NCBI GenBank assembly: GCA_029564465.1
Contig: JAKQPY010000062.1
Location: forward strand, 1 to 64,000
Direction of reading: 5' to 3'
Origin: JAGOEF01 sp029564465
GTDB taxonomy: Bacteria > Bacteroidota > Bacteroidia > Bacteroidales > ML635J-15
DNA length: 64,000 nt
Of the stretch, positions 52,363 through 60,849 are shown one piece after another (the stretch's first letter is position 1; each line of letters opens with the position of its first letter). A program made the translations under genes and the position numbers. Under the pieces are notes generated by a model that ran no database searches, was not told where the DNA came from, and worked only from the letters and a program-made list of their open reading frames with translations.

Positions 52363-53097
52363 ATGAAGTCTGTTAATTTTGTTATCATTATCACCTGTAT
52401 TGTGATTGGCTTTGAGGCTGTTACACCGGCAAAAGCACAGCGTAGTGGTGCCGGAGAACTGGGTGCTATGGGCGGAGCATCTTACTATATGGGTGACATA
52501 AACCTTGCCCTGCCTTTTTATCAGCCCCAATTAACCCTGGGTGCTTTCTACAAACATCATTTGAATTCGAGATTGAGCCTCAGGGTCGGTTTCTACGTTG
52601 CTTCGCTTGCAGCCAGTGATCAGGATTTCGATTCGTATTACCAACAATTGCGCAATCAAAGTTTTTCGACTAACCAAATGGAAATTTCGCTGCAAACTGA
52701 ATTCAATTTTTTGCCCTATCTGGTTGGCGAAATGAAGAAGCGTAACTACACCCCATATCTACAAACCGGACTAACTTATTATCTGACACCGCTTTCGCAG
52801 GATGTCGCAGGGCTGGCTATACCGGTTGGGTTTGGATTCAAGGTAAATATTTCGCGCAGGATGATTCTTTGCGCAGAATGGTGTTTCAGGCGCACATTTA
52901 CCGATTTACTCGATAACACAACCGGTGAAGACCTGTACCAATATAATAACCGGGAACGGACTCCTTATAATTCGACGACGGGGATCCGACAAAACGGATT
53001 TGCCATGAACAAAGACTGGTACTCATATGCATCACTTGGATTGTCTTACGCATTCAGCTGGGGTGGATTTCCCTGCCCGGCATACGATGTTTATTAA
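52363..53097 (+). CDS. PorG-like outer-membrane protein (DUF6089)
   Basis: 244 residues with a signal peptide ending at about PAKAQ. The start GELGAMGGASYYMGDINLAL and the VGFGFKVNISRRMILCAEWCFRRTFTDLLDN segment match PorG of the type IX secretion system. PorG binds the GldK/PorK-GldN/PorN ring at the outer membrane. The gene order PorG-uppS-bamA-ompH is known in Porphyromonas and relatives. Whether it serves a T9SS here depends on other por/gld genes outside the window. Confidence 0.75.
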   Translation: MKSVNFVIIITCIVIGFEAVTPAKAQRSGAGELGAMGGASYYMGDINLALPFYQPQLTLGAFYKHHLNSRLSLRVGFYVASLAASDQDFDSYYQQLRNQSFSTNQMEISLQTEFNFLPYLVGEMKKRNYTPYLQTGLTYYLTPLSQDVAGLAIPVGFGFKVNISRRMILCAEWCFRRTFTDLLDNTTGEDLYQYNNRERTPYNSTTGIRQNGFAMNKDWYSYASLGLSYAFSWGGFPCPAYDVY

Positions 53098-53105
53098 ACC
53101 AGGCC

Positions 53106-53849
53106 ATGAGTAAACTTTCGGAAATTGATAAGACCAGACTTCCTGCCCATATAGCTATAATTATGGACGGGAACGGCCGCTGGGCAAAAGAACAAGGCAA
53201 AAACCGTCTTTTCGGGCATCAGCAAGGGGCAAGAGCAGTAAAAAGCGCGATTATCGGAGCACGTGAAGCAGGAATTAAATACCTCACACTATATGCTTTT
53301 TCGACCGAAAACTGGAATCGACCCGAAGACGAAGTCAAAGGACTGATGAACCTTCTGGTAACCTCGATCGAAAAAGAGCTTGCCGAATTGCACGAAAATG
53401 GGGTACGTCTGATAATCCTGGGTGATTTGAGCCGGCTTAGCAATAAAGTACGTAAAAAAGTTGAATTTGCAGTAACCAAAACTGCCTCCAACACCGAACT
53501 CAGCCTTCAGGTTGCCCTAAGTTATAGTGGTCGCTGGGAAATTGCAACTGCAGCACAACGAATTGCTGCCGATTGTATTGAAGGCAAAATTACACCTGCC
53601 GATATCACCGAAACATCGTTCCAGCAATATCTATCCACTGCAGGTATTCCCGATCCTGAACTCATGATAAGAACCAGTGGCGAAATGAGAATCAGTAATT
53701 TTTTATTGTATCAGTTAGCCTACTCCGAATTGTATTTCCCCTCGCTCCACTGGCCTGAATTTACTAAAGAAACCTTGTTCGAAGCTATAATTAATTATCA
53801 GAACCGCGAACGACGTTTCGGAAAAACAAGTGAACAAATAAAAACCTAA
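53106..53849 (+). CDS. uppS: Isoprenyl transferase (undecaprenyl diphosphate synthase)
   Basis: 247 residues. The catalytic motif MDGNGRWAK has D21, and RTSGEMRISNFLLYQLAYSE carries the conserved Arg-x-Ser-Gly-Glu and Ser-Asn-Phe-Leu residues. It builds the C55 carrier lipid for peptidoglycan and O-antigen from isoprenyl units that originate with IspG. It lies eight bases after the PorG-like gene and nine before bamA. Confidence 0.94.
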   Translation: MSKLSEIDKTRLPAHIAIIMDGNGRWAKEQGKNRLFGHQQGARAVKSAIIGAREAGIKYLTLYAFSTENWNRPEDEVKGLMNLLVTSIEKELAELHENGVRLIILGDLSRLSNKVRKKVEFAVTKTASNTELSLQVALSYSGRWEIATAAQRIAADCIEGKITPADITETSFQQYLSTAGIPDPELMIRTSGEMRISNFLLYQLAYSELYFPSLHWPEFTKETLFEAIINYQNRERRFGKTSEQIKT

Positions 53850-53858
53850 TTTTGCCGC

Positions 53859-56393
53859 ATGAAAAAGATTGGATTACTCTTGTTGGTTATGTGCTTTGCG
53901 TTTTCGATGCAGGCTCAGGATGAGATTACCGCTCAACCAAAAAAAATTGATTATACCGAACCGGCAGAATACGAAATTGGCGGAATTCAGATCAGCGGAA
54001 TCCGGTACCTTGACCCAAACGTGTTGATTCATCTGACAGGCCTTCAGGTGGGCGATGTTATAATGATACCCGGTGACGAAATCACAAAAGCCATCAATAA
54101 ACTTTGGGAGCAAGGCCTGTTTTCGGAAGTGAAAATAAGCCTGATTAAAGTGGTTAACAATAAAGCTTTCATTGATATATATCTGCAGGAACGCCCTCGT
54201 TTATCAAAGTACGCTTTTAGTGGTATCCGAAAATCGGAGGCCGACGATATCAAAGAGCAGATAAAACTGGTTCGTGGAAGTCAGGTTACCGAAAACACCT
54301 TGCTGACCACAAAAAACATTGTAATAAATTACTTCATCGACAAAGGATTTTATAACGTTGATGTTACTATCGATCAGGAACCTGACACGACAATGGTTAA
54401 CCATATCATTCTCAAAATAAACATCAACAAGAACGAAAAAATTAAAATCAACGATATACACTTCTCAGGAAATGTTGCTATAGGTCACGAAAAGAAATGG
54501 TATAATTTTTACCGTTCGCCCGAAAAAATTGCAGATTCCCAGTTGAGGAGAGCTATGAAAGAAACCAAAGAAAAGCGCTGGTATAACATCTTCAAAGCCT
54601 CGAAAATGATGGAGGATAAATACGAAGAGGATAAAACAAAAATTATTGCAAAATACAATGAGCTGGGGTTTCGCGATGCCCGGATTATTTATGATTCTAT
54701 TGTACGACACGACAATCAGACCATCGATGTGTTTATAGGCATCGAAGAAGGACCCAAATATTATTATCGCAACATCACATGGCTTGGAAATACCAAGTAT
54801 TCTTCAGAGATTTTGTCTCAGGTACTGGGTATAAAAAAAGGAGATGTTTACAATCAGAAATTACTTGACGAAAAATTGTTGTACGATCCACAAAGCGTAT
54901 TTTCGCTGTATCAGGACAACGGATATTTATTTTCGAGTATCACACCGGTGGAAACATATGCCGGAAACGATTCGCTCGACATTCAGATGCGCGTTTACGA
55001 AGGAAAACAGGCACGCATTAACCGTGTAAGTATTTCGGGGAATACCCGTACCAACGACCGCGTGGTTATGCGAGAAGTACGTACATCGCCCGGAAGTCTT
55101 TACAAACGCAGCGAAGTGCAACGCACCATACGTGAATTTGCCCAGTTGGGATATTTCGATCCCGAAAAACTGAATGTTGATTTCAATCCCGACCCGGCAA
55201 AAGGAACCGTCGATTTGGAATACCTTGTCGAAGAGAAACCCTCGGACCAGATTGAATTATCGGGTGGTTGGGGAGCCGGGATGATCGTTGGTACATTGGG
55301 ATTATCGTTCAATAATTTCTCGTTACGCAATATTTTCAACCCATCCTCCTACCGACCGCTCCCAAGTGGTGACGGGCAACGTCTTAGCCTCAGGGCACAG
55401 GCCAGCGGACTGTGGTATCAGAATTACAGTTTCATGTTTGTGGAACCCTGGTTGGGAGGTAACAAACCCAATTCGCTTACTACATCGGTATATCATTCAA
55501 TTACTACCAACGGAGCTACCGACGAAGAAGAGCGCACTTCGTTTAAGGTTACCGGAGCAGCCTTTGGACTGGGACGAAGACTGGCATGGCCTGATGATTA
55601 TTTTACACTCTATAACGAACTCAGTTACCGGTACTACGACATTAACAACTATTCAGGCTTCCTTTATAAACAGGGGCATTCAAACAATATTTGCTTCAAG
55701 ACTGCAGTAAGTCGTGCTTCCAGCGGGCCCAATCCAATTTTCCCCACGGTAGGCTCATCGTTTAGTTTTTCGGTTGAACTCACCCCCCCATATTCAGCGT
55801 TTCAGAATGCAGACTATTCAACAATGAGTGCAACTGAAAAATACAAATGGATTGAATATCACAAGTGGAAGGTCAGCGGCTCGTGGTTTACCACCTTGTT
55901 GGGCAGCAAATCGGGCGACTCGCGCGCATTGGTTTTGCTCACCAAATTCGAAGCAGGAATACTCGGGTACTATAACAGAAAATTGGGACCATCCCCGTTC
56001 GAAGGTTTTCAGCTTGGAGGCGACGGATTATACGGTTACAACCTGTATGGCCGCGAAACTATTGGTATGAGGGGCTATTTAAATAACTCATTGACTCCTG
56101 AAGACGGGGGGAATGTATATGATAAATTTACTCTTGAGTTGAGGTATCCTCTCTCGCTGAACCCTACTGCGACATTGTTTGCACTTGCTTTTGTTGAAGC
56201 AGGGAATGCCTGGTACGACATTAAAAAATTCAATCCGTTCGATGTTAAAAGATCTGCCGGTGTGGGTGTCAGAATTTATATGCCTATGATTGGTATGCTG
56301 GGCGTTGACTGGGGCTATGGTTTCGACGAAATTCCCGGAGTAACTGGTTCTAATGGCAGTCAGTTTCATTTTGTAATTGGACAAACATTTTAA
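53859..56393 (+). CDS. bamA: Outer-membrane protein assembly factor BamA
   Basis: 844 residues. A signal peptide (to about SMQAQ) is followed by five POTRA domains (about 40-450) and the C-terminal 16-stranded barrel. The barrel shows the Omp85 hallmarks VRGYLN-like (MRGYLNNSLTP here) and the end FHFVIGQTF with a terminal Phe. It inserts outer-membrane proteins. The position between uppS and two ompH genes matches the standard Bacteroidota order. A TAATTTTG just before the ATG is too close to serve as its promoter. Confidence 0.94.
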   Translation: MKKIGLLLLVMCFAFSMQAQDEITAQPKKIDYTEPAEYEIGGIQISGIRYLDPNVLIHLTGLQVGDVIMIPGDEITKAINKLWEQGLFSEVKISLIKVVNNKAFIDIYLQERPRLSKYAFSGIRKSEADDIKEQIKLVRGSQVTENTLLTTKNIVINYFIDKGFYNVDVTIDQEPDTTMVNHIILKININKNEKIKINDIHFSGNVAIGHEKKWYNFYRSPEKIADSQLRRAMKETKEKRWYNIFKASKMMEDKYEEDKTKIIAKYNELGFRDARIIYDSIVRHDNQTIDVFIGIEEGPKYYYRNITWLGNTKYSSEILSQVLGIKKGDVYNQKLLDEKLLYDPQSVFSLYQDNGYLFSSITPVETYAGNDSLDIQMRVYEGKQARINRVSISGNTRTNDRVVMREVRTSPGSLYKRSEVQRTIREFAQLGYFDPEKLNVDFNPDPAKGTVDLEYLVEEKPSDQIELSGGWGAGMIVGTLGLSFNNFSLRNIFNPSSYRPLPSGDGQRLSLRAQASGLWYQNYSFMFVEPWLGGNKPNSLTTSVYHSITTNGATDEEERTSFKVTGAAFGLGRRLAWPDDYFTLYNELSYRYYDINNYSGFLYKQGHSNNICFKTAVSRASSGPNPIFPTVGSSFSFSVELTPPYSAFQNADYSTMSATEKYKWIEYHKWKVSGSWFTTLLGSKSGDSRALVLLTKFEAGILGYYNRKLGPSPFEGFQLGGDGLYGYNLYGRETIGMRGYLNNSLTPEDGGNVYDKFTLELRYPLSLNPTATLFALAFVEAGNAWYDIKKFNPFDVKRSAGVGVRIYMPMIGMLGVDWGYGFDEIPGVTGSNGSQFHFVIGQTF

Positions 56394-56406
56394 TTTTTTA
56401 ATTTTG
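56376..56406 (+). promoter_or_regulatory. Promoter of the first ompH gene, inside the bamA 3' end
   Basis: TTG at 56377-56379 (ATTG), 19 bases, then TAATTTTG at 56399-56406, an exact -7 match. The start would be near 56413 with a leader of about 50 bases. It lets chaperone synthesis be raised independently of bamA. Confidence 0.55.
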
Positions 56407-56463
56407 GCGTATATTTTGTAATTGAGACATCGTTCAATAATGTTAAACTAAAATATCAGGACC

Positions 56464-56976
56464 ATGAAACGTTCATTAATAATTATCTCGCTGATGCTTT
56501 TTGCAACAGCAACATGGGCACAAAAATACGCCTACGTCGACACTGAGTACATTCTCAACAATATTCCACTGTACGAATCAGCTCAGCAACAACTCAATGA
56601 GATGTCGGAGGATTGGAAGGCCGAAGTTGATGCAATGCAAACCCAGGTTGATAAAATGTATAAAGACTTTCAGGCTGAAAAAGTCCTTCTTACCGATGAA
56701 TTGCGTAATAAACGAGAACAGGAAATTCTTGCAAAAGAACGTGAGATGCGTGATTTACAGAAGAAATATTTCGGTCGCGATGGTTTACTGTTTAAAAAAA
56801 GACAGGAGTTGGTGAAGCCAATTCAGGATGATATTTACAATGCGGTTAAAGAAATTGCCGTCGAAGGAAGTTATGCGGTAATATTTGATACTGCCAACAG
56901 TATGAACATGCTCTATACCGATCCAAAATACGACAAAAGCGATGAAGTTCTGAAAAAATTGGGTTATAAAAATTAA
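56464..56976 (+). CDS. ompH: OmpH/Skp-family periplasmic chaperone (first copy)
   Basis: 170 residues. The signal peptide (to about ATWAQ) precedes KYAYVDTEYILNNIPLYESAQQ, the family's first strand and helix. A long coiled coil (about 50-125) contains many K, E and Q residues. The C-terminal strand region has YAVIFDTANSMNMLYTDP. Skp-type trimers hold unfolded outer-membrane proteins on their way to BamA, encoded just upstream. It has a separate promoter candidate. Confidence 0.9.
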   Translation: MKRSLIIISLMLFATATWAQKYAYVDTEYILNNIPLYESAQQQLNEMSEDWKAEVDAMQTQVDKMYKDFQAEKVLLTDELRNKREQEILAKEREMRDLQKKYFGRDGLLFKKRQELVKPIQDDIYNAVKEIAVEGSYAVIFDTANSMNMLYTDPKYDKSDEVLKKLGYKN

Positions 56977-56988
56977 TAATTATATTTG
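56958..56988 (+). promoter_or_regulatory. Promoter of the second ompH gene
   Basis: TTG at 56959-56961 (ATTG), 19 bases, then TATATTTG at 56981-56988, an exact -7 match. The start codon is 20 bases downstream. The -33 element is in the first ompH coding end. Confidence 0.55.
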
Positions 56989-57008
56989 CTCACTAAATAA
57001 TACTTACT

Positions 57009-57509
57009 ATGAAAAAACTTATTCTGATATCGTTGGCACTGATTCTGGTAACACCGATATTTTCGCAAAAAACCAAATATGGGCATGTAAATACAGCGAC
57101 CTTGTTCGAAGCTATGCCGGAACGTGCTGAAGCAAAAACAGCCCTGGAGCAATATGCAAAAGAACTCGAAGACCAGTTACAGGTGATGTATCAGGAATAT
57201 GAGAAAAAAATGAACGACTACAAAGCCGGAGCCGAAACTATGTCGCCGGCAATTAAGCAAAACAAAGAGAAGGAATTGAAAGACCTCGAATCGAGAATTC
57301 AAACTTTTCAATACAATGCCCAGACCGATTTGCAAAACAAAGAACAGGAATTACTGGAACCCATCTATACAAAAATTAAGGACGCCATAAAATTGGTGGG
57401 TGACGAAAATGCCTTCATGTATATTTACGATGTTAGCACCCTGCTTTATTATTCTGACCAAAGTATTGATGTAACCGATTTGGTAAAAGCCAAGCTGAAA
57501 ATTAAATAG
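57009..57509 (+). CDS. ompH: OmpH/Skp-family periplasmic chaperone (second copy)
   Basis: 166 residues. The signal peptide ends at about IFSQ, followed by KYGHVNTATLFEAMPERAEAK and a coiled coil (about 45-115) rich in E, K and Q. The C-terminal part is FMYIYDVSTLLYYSD. Sequence identity to the first copy looks low outside the shared layout, so the two are old paralogues that may have different clients. It ends at a strong terminator. Confidence 0.88.
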   Translation: MKKLILISLALILVTPIFSQKTKYGHVNTATLFEAMPERAEAKTALEQYAKELEDQLQVMYQEYEKKMNDYKAGAETMSPAIKQNKEKELKDLESRIQTFQYNAQTDLQNKEQELLEPIYTKIKDAIKLVGDENAFMYIYDVSTLLYYSDQSIDVTDLVKAKLKIK

Positions 57510-57528
57510 TCCTGATAAAACCAAAAGC

Positions 57529-57555
57529 AGACCATCAAAATGATGGTCTTTTTTT
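57529..57555 (+). terminator. Intrinsic terminator after the second ompH
   Basis: A perfect 9-bp stem AGACCATCA / TGATGGTCT with a three-base A loop, followed directly by seven T. It lies 20 bases after the ompH stop and just before murI. Confidence 0.85.
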
Positions 57556-57558
57556 CGC

Positions 57559-58374
57559 ATGAATGCAAAGCAACCCATAGGAGTTTTCGATTCCGGTATT
57601 GGTGGCCTGACAATACTGAAATCGCTCATCGATAGTATGCCATTCGAAAGCTACATCTACCTTGGCGACAGTTTACATGCACCTTATGGAGAAAAACCCA
57701 CCGAAGAAATTATTGCACTGAGTAATACTTGTGTAAAATACCTGATTGACCATGGGTGTAAAATAATTGTAGTTGCCTGCAATACTGCAACCGGAGCAGC
57801 CATTAACCAACTCAGGCAACGCTATCCGGCAATAGCCTTTATCGGATTAGAACCCGCAATTAAACCGGCATGTCTTGCCACAAAAACCGGTAATATCGGT
57901 GTATTGGCTACCGAAGGCACGTTTAAGGGTTCGCATTTTAAAACGACCAGCGAAAAATACAATGCCTATGTAAACATACATACCCAGATTGGCTATGGAC
58001 TGGTTGATCTCGCTGAATCGAATCAGATTGAAACTATCCAAACCAGGGTTTTATTAAAAAGCTATATTGACCCACTTATCGAAAAAAATATAGACCAGTT
58101 GGTACTGGGATGTACCCATTATCCTTTTTTTCACCACATAATTTCGGAATTGTGCGGCCAGGAAATACGCATTCTTGATTCGGGAGATGCGGTTGCACGC
58201 AGGACAAAAGACGTACTGATGACAAACGGGTTATTAAATACGGATCGCAACATCGGGGATTGCCTGATTTTGACCAGTGGAAGCCTTGATTCCATAAAAA
58301 CAACCTGGTACAACCACCGTGGAAATATTGACGGCAGCTACCGTTTTGAACAGGTTAAGCTTCAATATGTATAA
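57559..58374 (+). CDS. murI: Glutamate racemase
   Basis: 271 residues. The two catalytic cysteines are C74 (ACNTATGA) and C185 (LGCTHYPFF), with D11 and S12 in the FDSGIGGLT start and H187 beside the second Cys. It makes D-glutamate for peptidoglycan. The ATG is 4 bases after the terminator T-run, so it needs read-through or a promoter within the hairpin region; I see none. Confidence 0.95.
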   Translation: MNAKQPIGVFDSGIGGLTILKSLIDSMPFESYIYLGDSLHAPYGEKPTEEIIALSNTCVKYLIDHGCKIIVVACNTATGAAINQLRQRYPAIAFIGLEPAIKPACLATKTGNIGVLATEGTFKGSHFKTTSEKYNAYVNIHTQIGYGLVDLAESNQIETIQTRVLLKSYIDPLIEKNIDQLVLGCTHYPFFHHIISELCGQEIRILDSGDAVARRTKDVLMTNGLLNTDRNIGDCLILTSGSLDSIKTTWYNHRGNIDGSYRFEQVKLQYV

Positions 58375-58399
58375 AATGGAAAACCTGAAACGATTTATT

Positions 58400-58413
58400 T
58401 CGTAAAGTCTTAC
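58400..58413. repeat. Inverted repeat upstream of the LytTR regulator gene
   Basis: CGTAA AGTC TTACG, a perfect 5-bp inverted repeat with a four-base centre, ending 14 bases before the ATG. It may be an operator, since LytTR proteins often bind short repeats and control their own genes. This is inference from position. Confidence 0.3.
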
Positions 58414-58427
58414 GTAATATTTTTTTT

Positions 58428-59129
58428 ATGAATTGTGTTATTATTGACGACGACAACCTATCGAGAAGCCTCATAGAATCTTACATCGAAAAGACCAATA
58501 CACTCCGGCTCGGCGGCTCATTCTCGAATCCTGTTGAAGCATTGCAATCGATTAGTTCCGACCAAAGTATCGATTTGTTATTTCTCGACATTATGATGCC
58601 CGAGATGAATGGTATTCAGATTCTCGACAAGTTAAACGGCCGAAAACAGGTAATCGTAATTTCTGGAAAAAAAGAATTTGCACTCGAAACCTTTAGCTAT
58701 AATGTTACTGACTATCTGCTGAAACCAATAAGCTATGAGCGTTTTTTCAAGGCGGTTGAGAAAGCATACGAAAGAAATCGGGAGGCACAAGTGGCAAAGA
58801 ACAGCGAGGACTTTTTGGTAAAAAAGGGCATGTCGTATTGCAAGGTAAAGCACACTGATATCATTGCCGTAGAAGCGGCCGAAGAGATTTCATATATTTA
58901 TACTGCCGATGACCGGCATAAGGTAATGGGTTGCATCGACGATATTGCTTCGTTTTTGCCCCCCGGCTTGTTTTGCAGGCCCCACGAAACGTATCTGGTT
59001 AATCTGAAGAAAATTAAAAACTACAACACAGAATTCATCGAAATTGAATTCTTAAATTCCATGAAAAGCATACCTTTGTCGCTGATGACTTTGCCTGTAC
59101 TGATAGAAAAAATCGGGATGGCAGGATAA
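58428..59129 (+). CDS. LytTR-family response regulator
   Basis: 233 residues. The receiver domain (1 to about 118) has the acid pocket D7-D9, the phosphoacceptor D54 (FLDIMMPEMNG), S79 and K99 (YLLKP). The LytTR DNA-binding domain follows (about 130-230: VKHTDIIAVEAAEEISYIYT and RPHETYLVNLKKI). No sensor histidine kinase of the LytS type is adjacent, so it is an orphan in this window. It is followed by an aminotransferase 10 bases on. Confidence 0.9.
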   Translation: MNCVIIDDDNLSRSLIESYIEKTNTLRLGGSFSNPVEALQSISSDQSIDLLFLDIMMPEMNGIQILDKLNGRKQVIVISGKKEFALETFSYNVTDYLLKPISYERFFKAVEKAYERNREAQVAKNSEDFLVKKGMSYCKVKHTDIIAVEAAEEISYIYTADDRHKVMGCIDDIASFLPPGLFCRPHETYLVNLKKIKNYNTEFIEIEFLNSMKSIPLSLMTLPVLIEKIGMAG

Positions 59130-59139
59130 TAATCAGTGT

Positions 59140-60327
59140 ATGGCCTCCAGCAGAGAACTTTTTCTTACATATTTAGGACAAACATCGCCGGCACCCATGC
59201 TGCTCGAAATTGAATCGGCATCAGGGGTGTTCCTTACCGATATTTCCGGAAGGAAATACTTCGATTTAATTTCGGGGGTTTCGGTTAGCAATACGGGGCA
59301 TAATAATCCCCAAATTATTGACGCTGTAAAAAGCCAGGCAGAAAAACACATGCACCTGATGGTATATGGGGAATTTATTCAGGCGCCACAGGTTAATCTT
59401 GCAAACAAGCTATGTTCCCTCCTACCCGACCCTCTCAACTCGGTCTATTATGTGAATTCGGGTAGCGAAGCCATCGAAGGTGCCGTTAAGCTGGCCAGGA
59501 GGCACACCCGCCGACACCAAACCATCAGCTTTCGTAATGCATACCACGGAAGCACTGCCGGAGCATTATCGTTATGCGGCAACGAAGATTTCAAAAACTC
59601 ATTCAGGCCCTTAACTCCCGGGGGATACATCGCCGAAATGAATCAGGATGCATCAATAGAAGCCATCAGCGAAAAAACAGCCTGTGTGGTTATTGAGCCT
59701 GTTCAGGCTGAGGCCGGAATTGTTATTCCCAACACAGAATTCATGAAAACCTTGCGGCACCGCTGCAATCAAACCGGAACGCTTCTGATTTTCGATGAGA
59801 TTCAAACGGGTTTCGGACGTACCGGAAAACTGTTTGCTATGGAGCATTTTAATGTTGTACCTGATATCGTTTGTTTTGCAAAAGCCTTTGGAGGAGGTAT
59901 GCCCCTGGGCGCATTTGTTGCGAACCGATTGGTGATGAACAGCTTTATGACCGACCCGGTGCTGGGTCATATAACTACATTCGGAGGGCATCCCGTGAGT
60001 TGCGCTGCTGCAATGGCATCGCTCAACATAGTGGTTTCGGAAAAACTCGCTGACCGTGCAGCAAAAACAGAAATTCTTTTCAGGGAATTATTAATCCATC
60101 CTTCGATAAAAGAAATACGTGGTTTGGGATTGCTATTGGCCGTAGAACTGGGTTCTTCTGAAAAAGTGCAGCAATTTATCCGTAAAGGCCTTGAAAATGG
60201 TATTGTAAGCGACTGGTTCATATTTCATGATACCGCTTTTCGCATTGCCCCGCCACTGAATATTTCTGATGATGAAGTGCATATTGCGTGCAGGCTGGTT
60301 TTAAAAACCCTCGACGATATCAGCTAA
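59140..60327 (+). CDS. Class III aminotransferase (acetylornithine/GABA-type)
   Basis: 395 residues. PLP-binding residues are visible: the Schiff-base lysine K248 in CFAKAFGGGMPLGAF, Asp in IFDEIQTGFGRTG, and the phosphate loop NSGSEAIEGA. The set matches the acetylornithine, 4-aminobutyrate and ornithine aminotransferase group. The substrate cannot be fixed from sequence alone, and no arginine-pathway gene is nearby. It follows the LytTR regulator, which may control it. Confidence 0.85.
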   Translation: MASSRELFLTYLGQTSPAPMLLEIESASGVFLTDISGRKYFDLISGVSVSNTGHNNPQIIDAVKSQAEKHMHLMVYGEFIQAPQVNLANKLCSLLPDPLNSVYYVNSGSEAIEGAVKLARRHTRRHQTISFRNAYHGSTAGALSLCGNEDFKNSFRPLTPGGYIAEMNQDASIEAISEKTACVVIEPVQAEAGIVIPNTEFMKTLRHRCNQTGTLLIFDEIQTGFGRTGKLFAMEHFNVVPDIVCFAKAFGGGMPLGAFVANRLVMNSFMTDPVLGHITTFGGHPVSCAAAMASLNIVVSEKLADRAAKTEILFRELLIHPSIKEIRGLGLLLAVELGSSEKVQQFIRKGLENGIVSDWFIFHDTAFRIAPPLNISDDEVHIACRLVLKTLDDIS

Positions 60328-60333
60328 GGTCGA

Positions 60334-60849
60334 TTATTTTCTAAGTAACAACATTAAATCTTCGGGCTTCAATCCAAATGCTTCAACAGTGTGGTGCGCC
60401 TGCATGTAAAACATCTCTCGCTTACTGAGCATTTTGTCAATGTAAGCTTCTAAATCTCTTTCTGATACATCATTTAACAATGGCCTTTGGACACCCGAAA
60501 CCGCAAGGCGGCTAGCCAGTGCTGCGGTTGTCATTTTCAGGTAGACACTTGTTCCAAAATTATTCATCAGGCTGATATTATCGAAAAAACATGGTGTTCC
60601 TCCGCCGGTTGCTACTACCTGATATTTTTGGGTAACAATTGCTTTTAGTATTTCTCGCTCCTGAATCCGGAATTCTTCCTCACCCTGAGCAATAATGAAA
60701 TCAGCGACTGAAATTCCTGATTTTTTGGTAAATGCCACATCCATATCAACACAATGATATCCGATACGGGAAGCCATTTTTTTTGCCATGGTAGTTTTAC
60801 CACAGCCCATAAAACCAATCAGAAAAATGTTTTCGGGATAACTATTCAA
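60334..60849 (-). CDS. aroK: Shikimate kinase
   Basis: 171 residues with a TTG start at 60849; no ATG occurs before the P-loop at a sensible place. The P-loop GFMGCGKTT is at 12-20. D35 and D37 (VDMDVAF) bind Mg and shikimate, R61 (EFRIQE) contacts the substrate and GGG is at 82-84. It phosphorylates shikimate in aromatic amino-acid synthesis. The start overlaps the parC 3' end by 8 bases, so expression may depend on the topoisomerase transcript. Confidence 0.9.
   Translation of the reverse strand: MNSYPENIFLIGFMGCGKTTMAKKMASRIGYHCVDMDVAFTKKSGISVADFIIAQGEEEFRIQEREILKAIVTQKYQVVATGGGTPCFFDNISLMNNFGTSVYLKMTTAALASRLAVSGVQRPLLNDVSERDLEAYIDKMLSKREMFYMQAHHTVEAFGLKPEDLMLLLRK

Noticed and set aside
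53847..53854. TAATTTTG directly before bamA
   Set aside because: It matches the -7 consensus but transcription would start at or after the ATG at 53859; it lies in the 3' end of uppS.
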